A stretch of 64,000 bases of DNA from Bicyclus anynana (lineage: Eukaryota > Arthropoda > Insecta > Lepidoptera > Nymphalidae). The notes under the pieces were generated by a model. It did not search any database and was not told the DNA's origin. It saw nothing but the letters and a program-made list of their open reading frames with translations. The position numbers and the translations under genes are program-made. The stretch covers positions 8,556,001 to 8,620,000 of the forward strand of contig NC_069106.1 of NCBI RefSeq assembly GCF_947172395.1, written 5' to 3'. Below, piece after piece: positions 22,140 through 32,615 of this stretch. Every line of letters begins with the position of its first letter. The stretch's first letter is position 1.

Positions 22140-22356
22140 TTACCACCACGCTGACCCAATGCGGAATGGGACAGACGTACTCGTAGAGAATCATGAGAAT
22201 ACTTAGGTATGCAGGTTTTATCACGACGTTTTTCCGAGACACGTGATATTGAATTTCTAAAAATTCACGTAACTGAAAAGTTGAGGTGCATAGCCTGTAC
22301 TGTATTCGAACCTACGCACTCGGAATCGAAGGCAGAGGTCAAATCTACTGGGCTAA
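22140..22356 (-). mobile_element. SINE-A, diverged copy
   Basis: Reverse SINE-A with many substitutions: CACGCTGACCCAATGCGGAA, TGTATTCGAACCTACGCACT (B box) and AAATCTACTGGGCTAAT (A box). It looks older than most copies here. Confidence 0.8.
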
Positions 22357-22994
22357 TATAATAAAGCTAGAGATACACATTGCACAAGCATAACCAAAGA
22401 AATGGAAAATCGTCAGACAGTTTTGAACCAATTGCATAATGTCCTAATTATGCCACGAGCTCGTTACGACTAATTAATTAATGTAAGTACTTGATTATTC
22501 AGCACAATGAATTATTCGTCTGATTCATCCGTCCAATTAGTATTCATGAATTTTAAATAGACATTAACAATGGACTAGAATTTTAATTTCCCAATCGAAA
22601 TACTGCCTAGCGTGACCTTGACCACGATCTCGCTTCATGTGTCGCGTTTGCTATAACGGAGATGTTATATGCTACGTTTGTCTATTTATCGCTCCTTTCG
22701 CATCGCAAGGAAAGAAAGAGCTATAAGATAATGCTGAAATGAAGATTCCAAAATGGTCTACGTTTGTCTACACATTACTCTTTCTTTCGTCTCATCAGAA
22801 CAAAAGACAGACAATATAAACAAGATGCTGTCTTTTAAACATTGTACAGACTAGCTTTTTATAAGTAAGCGCTTAGCTGCAATAACGCCTGATGAAGAGC
22901 CAAAATGCGTCTTAGGAGTCCAAGGGACATCAGCATGTCAGGATGCTGATTACTGCTGCCTGACAGATCTATGAATAAATGATGATAATCTTCT
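22357..22994. other. no gene seen
   Basis: AT-rich unclassified DNA. Two CTTTC..CATCGCAAGG / CTTTCTTTCGTC pyrimidine patches. Confidence 0.3.
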
Positions 22995-23125
22995 TGGAAT
23001 AGTGTAAAATCATGTATTGTCATCAGAACTCAGAGCGTGTGCAAAATTTCATCCTAATCGAAAACCGGGAAGTGGATCAAATTTCAAGATTTTCTTACAT
23101 ACATTACACACAAGTGAAGCCAGTA
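22995..23125 (+). repeat. dispersed repeat X2
   Basis: AAATCATGTATTGTCATCAG, then GTGTGCAAAATTTCATCCTA, GAAAACCGGGAAGTGG and GATTTTCTTACATACAT. The same string occurs on plus at 37020-37165 and reversed at 31380-31490. Confidence 0.7.
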
Positions 23126-23670
23126 TAAAGCGTAAAAATGACGCAATCGCAAGTACACGCACAGCAATACAACAAACCGAATTATCTGGCGCGCTCTAAA
23201 TCTAATTTCCAGAAATAAAACACGCGCGTATAAAAAAACCCCTCGCAACAAAATGGCGTCACCGGCAGACATCACGGGCAAAACTCGCAGATAATTTAAG
23301 CGCACGGAATTCGTTCCATCACAACCTACATCCGCTAAATAGGAGCACATCCTTGTTAAGGAGTTGCGAATAAATGAGACAGTTTTTTGTGTCTCTATAC
23401 CTTCTCTATATATACTATAGTCCTTAGGCTCACTAGACGACCACGGCCACGACCACGACCACGAGCAGTTGCAGGTTGCACGCGACAATGACCAGGTTAA
23501 CTGAAGCCGCGGACCTGGCCAGCACAAGTGGTCAATATTGGTCTTTGTGTATGTTTATCAGTCGATGTATGTTTGTACCTATGCAGAGCTCTGGAAACCA
23601 AACGCAAGGGGTGATACTTGTGTCAATCGAGTCGTCTTATGGCAGGTGTCCACAGATTCGCATCCTCCAT
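23126..23670. other. no gene seen
   Basis: Includes a CCACGA-type short tandem (23437-23464). Overlapping frames on both strands derive from this tract. Confidence 0.35.
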
Positions 23671-23674
23671 AACC

Positions 23675-23795
23675 TCCTCGATAAATGGGCTATCTAACAC
23701 TGATTTAATTTTTCTAATCAGACCAGTATTTCCTGAGATTCCTTGAGAACAAACAAACAAACTCCTCAGCTTTATAATACTAGTATAGAAGTATA
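23675..23795 (-). mobile_element. Hel-1 fragment
   Basis: Reverse Hel-1 5' half: CCTCGATAAATGGGCTATCT to CAGCTTTATAATACTAGTAT. The 3' half is absent. Confidence 0.8.
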
Positions 23796-23834
23796 GATAG
23801 TAAGTATAGTTCTTGCCCTAGTTATATGCCGTGT

Positions 23835-23965
23835 GCACGCCGTAAGCGTCGCGAGCGGTGTCTGCGCGTCGTCCGTCGTCGACGCGTCTGCGGCGTGGGA
23901 TGCTGCGCAGAATCATTTCCTCTCCGCATCAATTCATCTGTCGCCCGCGCGGCTAACGCGTGGAC
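23835..23965. other. GC-rich patch
   Basis: CGTCGTCCGTCGTCGACGCG and CCCGCGCGGCTAACGCGTGG make this the most CpG-dense patch in the 20-25 kb region. No reading frame or known element was recognised. Confidence 0.3.
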
Positions 23966-24007
23966 GTGATGTATGCAACAGTTTGTCAAAGTCGCTTAAG
24001 ACTTTTT

Positions 24008-24303
24008 GACGGCCTCCGTGGCGCAGTGGTATTCGCACCGATTCCCGGCTGGACCGATTGAAATTTTCTTAATTGGTCCAGGTCTGGCTGGTGGGAAGCT
24101 TTGTCCGTGGCTAGTTACCACCCTACCGACAAAGACGTACCGCCAAGCGTTCCGGTACGACGTCGTGCAGAAACCGAAAGGGGTGTGGATTTCATCCTCC
24201 TCCTAACAAGTTAGCCTGATTCTATCTTAGATTGCATCATCACATACCATCAGATGAGATTGTAGTCAAGGGATGTCTTGTAAAGAATAAATATAAAAAA
24301 AAA
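24008..24303 (+). mobile_element. SINE-B, head with internal deletion
   Basis: GGCCTCCGTGGCGCAGTGGT (A box), then a shortened B-box region GATTCCCGGCTGG, the normal body, and an A-rich tail at 24290. About 35 bases between the boxes are gone, so the promoter is probably dead. Confidence 0.9.
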
Positions 24304-24660
24304 GATAATATAACATTCCGTACTGTTTGTTCCATTGGGTATGCGTAAAGCCGGCCACGCTTGGTCAAGTTTACCGTCAAGTCTGCAGCGCGATTAGGTA
24401 TCATCATCATTAACAATGTTAGACATCCATTGTAGGTCCTTGGCCAATTTCAAAAAGCAAACGCGTGTTAGTCCCATTACACTCTGATTTATTCTTAAAT
24501 ATATTTCTAAGACGTTTATAAGCGATTGTGATTTTTTTCTTTACAATTTTGTATGAATATTCTTGTGTGTAGCTGTAGAGCTGTTTAACTTTAATTAGTA
24601 TTGTAATATTTAGAAAATTTTATTGTTTAGAGCATGTAGTGTTAACCTATAAGTGGCCGA
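24304..24660. other. no gene seen; probably part of a retroelement 3' UTR
   Basis: AT-rich sequence leading into a hairpin and then an A-tailed end at 24780; it may be an untranslated retroelement 3' end. Confidence 0.3.
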
Positions 24661-24735
24661 CAAGCTATATAATATTTTAATATAAGGTATCATTTTGCCT
24701 TGATACCTTATATTATTAAAATATTATATAGCTTG
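24661..24735. repeat. long hairpin, 32-base arm
   Basis: The left arm (24661-24692, CAAGCTATATAATATTTTAA...) pairs with the right arm (24701-24735) apart from a 3-base TAA bulge; the loop is TTTTGCCT. An AATAAATATAAAAAAA tail follows at 24764. Confidence 0.9.
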
Positions 24736-24783
24736 TAAGAAATTTAAAGTTGTTGGTTTACCCAATAAATATAAAAAAAAAAA

Positions 24784-25045
24784 ACAATCCATATTCGGCT
24801 CACTGTTGACCATAAGTCTCCACTGAGAATGAGAGGGGTTAGGTCAATTACCACGCTGATCCAATGCGAATTGGCAGACTTCAAACAAGTGTAGAAAGAA
24901 AATTCCCAGGGATGCAGGTTTCCTCATGATGTTTTCCTTCACCGTTTAAGAAAAGTTGGGGGTGCATGCCCCGGACCGAATTCGAACCTACGCCCTCCGA
25001 ATCGAAGGCAGAAGTCATATCCACTAGACTATCACGAGCTTTAAA
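24784..25045 (-). mobile_element. SINE-A copy
   Basis: Reverse SINE-A starting right after an A-run (24775-24784) and ending CACTAGACTATCACGAGCT. The segment between CACCGTTTAAG and AAAAGTTGGGG is deleted by about 40 bases. Confidence 0.88.
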
Positions 25046-25276
25046 GTTAACAAAACACCACACCCCTATTGTACAAGTTTGTAATGCACTCAATACATTC
25101 GATTAAATCAGTTGAACTACATTTAGTTATATCATTGAAATTATGCAACGCAAATTACATCGAAAACAATGTCGTCGGACATTCGGTTACCGAATAGTGA
25201 ACGGCATGGAATGGCGGACAGGAAATGCAGTACAACCTAGATACTGGCGATTAGGCTACCCTATGTTACCGAATAG

Positions 25277-25568
25277 AGCCGTTATAGCCCAGTGGATATG
25301 ACCTCTGCCTGCGATTCCGGAGGGTGTGGGTACGAAACCGGTCCGGAGCATGCACCTCCAACTAAATAATAAATCTCACGTGTCTCTAACGGTGAAGGAA
25401 ATCATCGTGAGGAAACCTGCATACCAGAGAATTTTCTTAACTCTCTGCGTGTGTGAAGTCTACCAATCCGTATTGGGCCAGCGTGGTGGACTATTAGCCT
25501 AACCCTTCTCACTGTAAAAGGAGACTCGAGCTCAGCAGTGTGCAGAATATGGGTTGATAATGAATGAT
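25277..25568 (+). mobile_element. SINE-A, near full length
   Basis: GAGCCGTTATAGCCCAGTGG (A box) to GAATATGGGTTGATAATGAA with an ATGATGAATG tail. The B box GGGTACGAAACCGGTCC carries changes at key positions. Confidence 0.9.
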
Positions 25569-25914
25569 GAATGTATAACAGTCTTTTCGTGCTTACCTAC
25601 ATCTATGTATCTATGATAGCGATAACAGTGCCAGACCCTCAGGCCAAAATTACCTTCTATTGAAATTGTATCGCACTCAAATTCGCCAACGAACTGGTTA
25701 CTGGTCAGTCGTTGTTTTAGGGGGACGAGGTAAACTCACACATCGAAAATATTTAACACCAATAAATATATCCCGTCTCCTTACACTAAACACAACTATA
25801 AATTCTAAATCGTTATACACACACGTGTAACTTTAACACAATTAAACATCGATTCTATAGACATAGTTCGTATGGACACGTTTGATAATGATCAAATAGT
25901 TTTGACAGAGTAAA
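25569..25914. other. no gene seen
   Basis: Unclassified AT-rich DNA. Confidence 0.3.
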
Positions 25915-26023
25915 TGTATCGCGTAACCGTAAACGCGAATTTATATGAAATAGAAACAGTCTTTGAGTAGTGCCACTAGATGGCGCTGTTTTAGTTCCTT
26001 AGAAATTCGCGTTTATATTAACG
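25915..26023. mobile_element. CGCGTTAACG-type MITE carrying a CTCF-like motif
   Basis: Left GTAAACGCGAATTTATATGA and right TAGAAATTCGCGTTTATATT form imperfect inverted ends. The centre has CCACTAGATGGCGCTG (25973-25988). A second copy is at 60206-60315. Confidence 0.7.
25973..25988 (+). promoter_or_regulatory. CTCF-like motif
   Basis: CCACTAGATGGCGCTG fits the CTCF consensus CCASYAGRKGGCRS and the insect core AGRKGGCGC. Binding is inference. Confidence 0.45.
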
Positions 26024-26340
26024 GCCTCCGTGGCGCATTGGTATGCGCGGTGGATTTACAAGATGAAGGTCCTGGGTTCGATTCCCCGCTGGGTCTATTG
26101 AGGTTTTCTTAATTGGTTCAGGTCTGGCTGGTGGGAGGCTTCGGCCGTGGCTAGTTACCACCCTACCGACAAAGACGTGCCGCCAAGCAATTTAGCGTTC
26201 CGGTACGATGTCGTGTAGAAACCGAAAGGAGTGTAGATTTCATCCTACTCCTAACAAGTTAGCCCGCTTCCATCTTAGATTGCATCCTCACTTAACATCA
26301 GGTGAGATTGTAGTCAAGGGTTAACATGTAGAGTATAAAA
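26023..26340 (+). mobile_element. SINE-B, full length
   Basis: ACGGCCTCCGTGGCGCATTG, GGGTTCGATTCCCCGCTGG (B box), full body, and AAAAAAATA tail. It directly abuts the MITE right end at 26023. Confidence 0.92.
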
Positions 26341-26624
26341 AAAATACGTGATCGTCACAGAAATAAAAAATGGTTGTCTCGAAATAAAATCCTACTTGTC
26401 GCAAGTTTGTTCTAAAATAGCTAGTTAGATGTACAGTGTATCCAATCGTACGCAGGACGGGAAGTCCAATAGAGACACTGGAGTCAATTAGGACTCGCTC
26501 TAGGTCGGACGAGCGCTTCCTCTGCGCGACAAGGTCGGTGCGAAGGTTGAATAGTTGCCGACTGCGATATTGGTAATGTTCTTACTATTTTACCCAACCG
26601 CGGTGAAATTGGAGAGCTTACTTA

Positions 26625-26690
26625 GGTTACTATCGCGTTTACGTTAACGCGATAGTAACAGTATTGAAAACTCCCACTAGGCACCCTGAA
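26625..26690. mobile_element. CGCGTTAACG-type MITE fragment
   Basis: ATCGCGTTTACGTTAACGCG is itself a near-palindrome; it is followed by ATAGTAACAGTATTGAAAAC and CCCACTAGGCACCCTG. Confidence 0.65.
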
Positions 26691-26692
26691 AA

Positions 26693-26805
26693 ATAATATT
26701 TGGCATATCTATTTTAAATATTATTCCCGTTCCCCTCCAGCTAGTCGGGAAAGACTTTATTAGGAGTGGGTACGACAATAGACCAACGGGGCGGCAATCA
26801 AACCT
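26693..26805 (-). mobile_element. SINE-C fragment
   Basis: Reverse SINE-C: AATATTTGGCATATCTATTT, CCAGCTAGTCGGGAAAGACT, CCAACGGGGCGGCAATCAAA. The A box is lost. Confidence 0.8.
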
Positions 26806-26876
26806 TTAGCGTTTAGTGTTGGCTCTTCATTTTATACATACGAATCTTATGATATATTTATTTTAGATATTTAATT

Positions 26877-26975
26877 GAAAAGTTGGAGGTGCATGCCCTG
26901 GATCGAATTCGAACCCACAGCTACACCCTCCGGTATCGAAGGCAGGTCATATCCACTGGGCTATCACGCCTCTCT
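26877..26975 (-). mobile_element. SINE-A head fragment
   Basis: Reverse head only: GAAAAGTTGGAGGTGCATGC, GAATTCGAACCCACA (B box), a 7-base insertion, and CCACTGGGCTATCACG (A box). Confidence 0.85.
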
Positions 26976-27059
26976 CTCTTTTATATTTAAACAAAAAAAT
27001 GCGCTTTAAATTTGTATGGTTGAATGTCTGAACCCTTTTCCAGAAAACATATTGCCCGT

Positions 27060-27345
27060 AGTATTGGATGTAGTACTTAATAATAATAATAATAAAGCCT
27101 TTTTATTGATCCTTAGCGTTACAATATTGCGTTACAAATTACAGTACTTTTAGATAATTTCTTAGAATGTATTGTTAGTAAATATTAAGTTCTACCTTTT
27201 TTATACATCTAAATTGTTAGTTAAAAATACATTTTTTTTTCTATCTAATCTAATATAATAATCTAATTGTTTTAATCATAAGGATCCCCCTTACAGGGTA
27301 TAGGCCTCCTCCAGTTCCTTTTTATTTAGAAAGTGTTACTATATC
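27060..27345 (-). mobile_element. LINE 3' end, minus strand, with (TTA)n tail
   Basis: On the minus strand the sequence ends GGATCAATAAAAAGGCTTTA then TTATTATTATTA, a common insect LINE 3' end. No coding part was recognised. Confidence 0.5.
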
Positions 27346-27785
27346 TAGTACTTATGTGACCTCAATACAACTACGCAAGTCCCTCCGTTTCATACCTACA
27401 GTATTACTACAAGTAAAAGCAGTCACAATAAATTAGTTTGTCCGTAACAAAACTCCGCGATTGCACAATGCATCAATTGTGTCGTGATTCACATCACAAC
27501 AATCAAGTTCAAGAGTAAGCGCGAACATTATATGCGAAATTACAGACAAACAACAATGCGCTCTTGTAAAAATGCTTCAACGACACACATTTCATACGTT
27601 ATACGGTTCTAAGTCAAGGCTAGGAAACGTTCATAGCTGACGACAAAGGTTTTATACTATTAGATATGTAACTAGCGCGTTAAAACTGAGGCAAACAGGC
27701 ATACATAAATCTATTCTTACAATAAAACTGTAGAGAATACAATTCTGTACATAAAATATATTTCCAAAATAAACAGGTGATTAGG
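27346..27785. other. no gene seen
   Basis: Unclassified AT-rich DNA. Confidence 0.3.
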
Positions 27786-27789
27786 TAGT

Positions 27790-28250
27790 GATCGATTTTG
27801 ATGGCAAAAATTCAATCGGTTAAATTTTTGTCTGTCTGTATGTTCGTTATAGAAACAAAAACTACTCGACGGATTTTAACGAAACTTGGTACAATTATTC
27901 TTTATACTCCTGGGCAGGTTATAGCATACTTTTCATCACGCTACGATCAATAGGAGCAGAGCAGTGAAGGGAAATGTTGACGGGAACGGGAAGAACGGGA
28001 GAAGTTACTCCATTTTTACGGGAAGAACAGGAGAAGTTACTCCATTTTTACGGGAAGAACAGGAGAAGTTACTCCATTTTTACGGGAAGAACAGGAGAAG
28101 TTACTCCATTTTTACGGGAAGAACAGGAGAAGTTACTCCATTTTTCCAGCGATACTACTGTAAGGGCTGGATTAAAGAATAATATAAATAAACACGAAAT
28201 TGTGCATGTGTGCGCTCAGTGAAGTAGCTAAATTCGGATCACTTTTTTCG
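27790..28250 (+). mobile_element. transposable element fragment hosting a minisatellite
   Basis: CTGTCTGTATGTTCGTTATA, then ACTCGACGGATTTTAACGAA and ACTTGGTAC are typical of a lepidopteran Helitron-like or DNA element. The minisatellite at 27983-28148 lies within it. Class uncertain. Confidence 0.5.
27983..28148 (+). repeat. 32 bp minisatellite, about 5 units
   Basis: Unit GGGAAGAACAGGAGAAGTTA followed by CTCCATTTTTAC, repeated five times head to tail. Only the first unit (AACGGGAG) and the last (TTTTTCC) differ. Because 32 is not a multiple of three, all three frames remain open across it, which produces spurious repeat-protein frames. Confidence 0.95.
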
Positions 28251-28364
28251 GTGATTTTGTAGGCATGCAACCATATCTAATAGTATAAAATCTTTGTTTA
28301 TAGCTGACGATAACATATCGTTCAAGATGAAATGCCGTGACGTATCCAGTAAGCCTAATCCGGG

Positions 28365-28684
28365 CTACAGACCTGCAGTTATAGTAATAACTGTGCCGTT
28401 TTAACTGTACAGGCGAACTGTTCGATTAAAATGTCCGTGTGTACTGACTTACATACATAACTGATAACTGTACATATTTATCTAATCGAAATTTAAAACT
28501 GTACAGTTCTCAGATATTTATATAAACACGAACGTTCGACTGTACAGACGGCCTAGTGGCAGTTAGATACAGTGACGATCGCGATCAATTCCATATAAGT
28601 TCACGTTTACGTTAACGCGATAGTAACAGTATGAAAATATTGAAAACTCCCACTAGGCACACAGTTAAAACTGAAGGTCTGTAG
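28365..28684. mobile_element. TIR MITE with CTACAGACC ends
   Basis: Termini CTACAGACCTGCAGTT (28365-28380) and AACTGAAGGTCTGTAG (28669-28684) are 16-base inverted repeats with one mismatch. The interior has three or four CTGTACAG-like palindromes. A CGCGTTAACG-type MITE fragment (28598-28665) lies inside. A partial relative is at 46107-46170. Confidence 0.75.
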
Positions 28685-28879
28685 CATTAGATGCGGCAAC
28701 AACACATCTCGTGAAGACAAAAGACATCGGTTCTACAATATAGATGTCTCTTTCGTCCCATTTCAAATAGAGTCCAAGTTTGCAATTTGTCTGCTATTGG
28801 TCGACAAAATGTCTTATTCTCTTCACGACGCTTGACGCATTTTAGACCTACTGTAAGAGCAAGGCATTCCTATCATCGT

Positions 28880-29188
28880 TCATCGTTATCAATCCATGTT
28901 CGGTTCACTGCTGAGATCGAGTCTCCTCTCAAGATGAGAGGGGTTAGGCCCATAGTCGACCACATTGGCCGAATGCGGATTGGCAGACTTCACACACGCA
29001 GAGAAAATTCTCTCATGTGCAGGTTTCCTCACGATGTTTTCCTTCACCGTTTGAGACAAGTGATGTTTAATTTCTTAAAATGCACACAACTGAAAAGTTG
29101 GAGGTGCACGCCCCGGACCGGATTCGAACCTACGCCCTCCAGAATCGGAGGCAGAGGTCATATCCATTGGGCTATCACGGACTTACAT
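28880..29188 (-). mobile_element. SINE-A, near full length
   Basis: Reverse SINE-A from TCATCGTTATCAATCCATGT to TCCATTGGGCTATCACGGAC. Both boxes are present (GGATTCGAACCTACGCCC and TTGGGCTATCA). Confidence 0.93.
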
Positions 29189-29502
29189 ACCTACTTACAA
29201 AATAGTATACGCGCGAAAAACATAACCCTTCTAGCAGTCGGGTAAAAACGACATTCCAAGTGAGACAAGCGACTCCAAAGCCATTGATAAACGTAGATAG
29301 CGTTGAGTAACGCCTCCGTATCGGATATTTTGAGTGTTATCTGCGTCATATCACGAGCACATGCACACGTACTACCTATATACACACATACATACATACA
29401 TGTAGAGTTGCCAGGTGTACGGATAAAGCCGGACATAGTTAGGCTTGGACGGAAGAAGGCGTTACTTTGCGGAAGTTCATCATGAATATATAATAATTTA
29501 TT

Positions 29503-29830
29503 TATTATCAACCCATATTCGGCTCACTGCTGAGCTCGAGTCTCCTCTCAGAATGACAAGGGTTAGACCAACAGTCTTCCACGCTGGCCCAACGCGAATT
29601 GGCAGACTTCACACACCCAGAGAATTAAGAAAATTCTCTGGTATGTAGGTTTCCTCACGATGTTTTTCCTTCACCGTTTGAGACACGTGATATTTAATTT
29701 CTTTAAATGCACACAACTGAAAAGTTGGAGGTGCATACCCCGGACCGGATTCGAGCCCACACCCCTCGGAATCGGAGGCAGAGGTCATATCCTATCATAT
29801 ATCATATCATATAGAGGCTATCACGCCTGT
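29503..29830 (-). mobile_element. SINE-A nested in hAT-like element, with CATAT insertion in its head
   Basis: Complete reverse SINE-A, but between GGCAGAGGTCATATCC and GGCTATCACGCC the A box is interrupted by a TATCATATATCATATCATAT microsatellite expansion, so the pol III promoter is broken. Confidence 0.92.
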
Positions 29831-29848
29831 TATTTATTTATTATTAAT

Positions 29849-29884
29849 TGCAAAATGATGCAAAAAATTTTGCATCATTTTGCA
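29849..29884. repeat. perfect 17-base palindrome
   Basis: TGCAAAATGATGCAAAA, two A, then TTTTGCATCATTTTGCA. Confidence 0.95.
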
Positions 29885-30379
29885 CGTTGTAGAGTCAACA
29901 TCTCCTAAGTATGCTCCGGTTTCGGGGTGAAACGTACGCAGAGAGTATTTAGTCGAACCTGAGTGACGCTGTCGCATTGAATTGGTCGGCTTTTCGCGGA
30001 TAATAGCAAAAAAAATGATTATTATATAGTTAGGCTTTTCCATTCTGTGTCCGGCCGAAATTAACGGTGTCCGGCTTATCCGGCTTTTGTTAGGCTTTAC
30101 ATTTAGCAAACGAGTAAACGAACGACATGTGGGAACAAAATTTACGGTATCTACGGTAATATAGGCTGTCCGGCCTTTTTACCTAAATCCAGTCAGGCAA
30201 GCTGACTGGAATGTCCAGCTTGTAATTTCGGCGATCTGGCAACCCTACATACATGCAACGTACACGAATGTGGCGGTAGATACGCCCATTCTTACGTAAC
30301 GGGGCTACTATTTTAAATTTCTTCTGACGTAGGTATATACTCGTACGATACTATGGGATTTCACCATCTTCTTTTAGCT

Positions 30380-30708
30380 GTCGAATTTTTTTTTTTTTTT
30401 TTCATTATTTACAGGTTAACCCCTGAATCTCGTCTGATGGTAAGTGATGATGATCTAAGATGTAAGCGGGTTTACTTGTTAGGAGGACGATGAAAATCCA
30501 CACTCCTTTCGGTTTCTACACGGCGTCGTACCGGAACGCTAAATCCCTCGGCGGTACGTCTTTGACGGTAGGGTGGTAAATAATCACGACCAGCCAGACC
30601 TGGCATTAAGAAAACTTCAAACGGCCCAGCCAGGGTTCGAACCCAGGAACCGTCCGTCCTCCGTCTCGTAAATCCACCGTGCATACCACTGCACCACGGA
30701 GGCAGTCA
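30380..30708 (-). mobile_element. SINE-B, full length
   Basis: T run at 30389-30403 (reversed A tail), full body, then GGGTTCGAACCCAGGAACC (B box), duplicated CCGTCCGTCCTCC, and CACTGCACCACGGAGGCA (A box). Confidence 0.92.
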
Positions 30709-31354
30709 AATTACTACTACTAGTACTATTACCCTACCCTACCATACCGAAATACCCTACCATACAGAAATATAGTGATGATTTTTCAGATTTTTTAAAA
30801 CATTTTTAAAAGTTTCTGCTAGTACAGTCAAGGTGAAGCAAATCTAATAAACACCGGTTCTGCACAACTATACATACTCATCTACATGGAAAAAAATAAA
30901 CATAATTTATAGACTATTATTAATAAAAACTTTTATATGATACACCATATTGTCATTAAATAAATCTATTTTTATTATCGAGCCATCCAACCAATCTGTC
31001 GACTCGTTAAGTGGTGATTAAATTAAGTGAAATATGATCATCACAAAAGTAGCATTTCTGTTGCCTACTCTCATAGAAATGACAAAACACAAAGTTTTTT
31101 TTTTTAATGGACCATTGATATAACACTATGTGAGCGGCGCACTGCATAAAACTCTATCCTGACATGCTTGCCACACACTGCACGAGTGGCGTGGGAAGTA
31201 GCGAGGAAAGTAGGCGAAGACGTCGTGTGGCCACGTCACTCATCCTGCCGCATTTCATGCTGCTCGTCAAACATACAAACAAACATCCATACAAACTTTC
31301 GCGTTTATAATATTAGTAGGGCTTGTATAGAATTGGCTTTTCATGAAGTCTGAT
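30709..31354. other. no gene seen
   Basis: A short CCCTACCATAC tract at 30730-30770 resembles the Hel-3 simple tract. A Hel-2 5' end in reverse (ACAAACTTTCGCGTTTATAA) lies at 31285-31318. Otherwise unclassified. Confidence 0.4.
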
Positions 31355-31660
31355 AACTTTTTAACACGCTTATATTAGCTACGTACAAGTAAGAAATTCA
31401 AATCTTGAAATCATAAATTGACCCACTTCCCGGTCTTCGATTAGGATGAAATTTTGCACACGCTCCGAGTTCTGATGACAATACATGACTAGCTAAGAAA
31501 CGTCATTACAAATCCAATATGGCGGCCTCCCCAAGATGGCGAAGACTGGCTGTTTGTAATCCACCCCCACGAGAATATCAAATGAAAGTGTTTGCTGTCA
31601 GGTATATGAAAAAAATCACGTAAAAGTCACGTGACTTAAATCCAATTTTTGTAATTTTAG
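31355..31660 (-). repeat. dispersed repeat X2, longest copy
   Basis: CTTTTTAACACGCTTATATT, CCCGGTCTTCGATTAGGATG, GAGTTCTGATGACAATACAT, then AATATGGCGGCCTCCCCAAG and ACCCCCACGAGAATATCAAA. This is the reverse of 37000-37170 and 22995-23125. AAGATGGCG-type words inside resemble YY1/Pho sites. Confidence 0.7.
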
Positions 31661-31726
31661 TGCGTGCTTTTTAGTATTTTAAGCTATTTAAAGTTATTTA
31701 TAGTTTAATGCATTAGCATTGGCTTT

Positions 31727-32016
31727 CGGCGTCGTCGTTGTCAACCCATATTCGGCTCACTGCTGAGCTCAAGTCTCCTCTCAGAATCAGAGGGGGCCAA
31801 TAGTCCAAAACGCTGGCCCAATGCGGATTGGCAGACTTCACACACGCAGAGAATTAAGTAAAGATGTTTTCCTTCACCGTTTGAGACACGTGATATTTAA
31901 TTTCTTAAAATGCACACAGCTGAAAAGTTGGAGGCGCATGCCCCGGACCGGATTCGAACCCATACCCTCCGGAATCGTTGGCCGTGGTCATATCCACTGG
32001 GCTATAACGGCTCTAA
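31727..32016 (-). mobile_element. SINE-A with 12 bp target duplication
   Basis: Reverse SINE-A flanked by AGCATTGGCTTT at 31715-31726 and 32017-32028. A roughly 40-base internal stretch after AGAGAATTAAG is deleted. The perfect duplication suggests a fairly recent insertion. Confidence 0.94.
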
Positions 32017-32354
32017 AGCATTGGCTTTACATAATTTTTTTTTAGTTGGATCTATATTTTCATATATCAATTATTAGCAACATAAATTCTAGCAGGATCA
32101 CCTGATTTACGACACAGCGCAGTATTTAGCTTTGATATATGCGCGATAGACGCGTGTGTAAATTACACGGTGCTATCAAATAAACGCTGTCAAATAAAAA
32201 CTGACGAATCTCCTCCAACCAGTTCCACGCGTTTCATACCAGTTTCGTGGGAGCCGGCGGACGAATGACTTCAGTTTTTTGTTCAATTATACCATTACGT
32301 ATAAACGGACGACGCGAATTGCAAAATTGAAGCCACTGTTTACTTATTTAATGA

Positions 32355-32605
32355 CGTGATAGCCCAGTGGATATGACCTCTGCCTTCGATTCGGAGGGTG
32401 TAGGTTCGAATCTGGGCTTGCGCCTCCAACTTTTCAATTATGTGCACTTGTCTCAAACGGTGAAGGAAAAAATCGTGAGGAAACCTGCATACCAGAGAAT
32501 TTTCTTGTTTCTAAGTGGTAGACTAGTAGCCTAACCCCTCTCTTCTGAGAAGAGGTTCGAGCTCAGCAGTGAGCCGAATATGGGTTGATAATGATGATGA
32601 TGATA
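32355..32605 (+). mobile_element. SINE-A copy, shortened
   Basis: GACGTGATAGCCCAGTGGAT (A box), GGTTCGAATCTGGGC (B box), then a deletion before TCTCAAACGGTGAAGGAA and another after ATTTTCTTG. Tail GATGATGATGATAA. Confidence 0.9.
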
Positions 32606-32615
32606 ATATTAGCAT

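Larger units (their letters stand above)
29403..30247. mobile_element. hAT-like element with 8 bp target duplication, second family member
   Basis: Termini TAGAGTTGCCAG (29403-29414) and CTGGCAACCCTA (30236-30247) pair with one mismatch and fit hAT YARNG. CATACATG flanks both sides (29395-29402, 30248-30255), a perfect 8 bp duplication. Internal GTCCGGCTTATCCGGC and TTAGGCTT motifs recur near both ends. A SINE-A (29503-29830) and a perfect palindrome (29849-29884) lie inside. No transposase frame is visible. Confidence 0.9.

Noticed and set aside
27964..28222. Repeat protein frames with GRTGEVTPFLREEQEKLLHF units
   Set aside because: They are the 32 bp minisatellite read in different frames; the unit length is not a multiple of three and no start or domain context supports a gene.
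28787..29245. 152-codon plus frame
   Set aside because: Mostly a SINE-A read through on its antisense; the same peptide words recur at every SINE-A copy (CTQLKSWRCMPRTGFEP).
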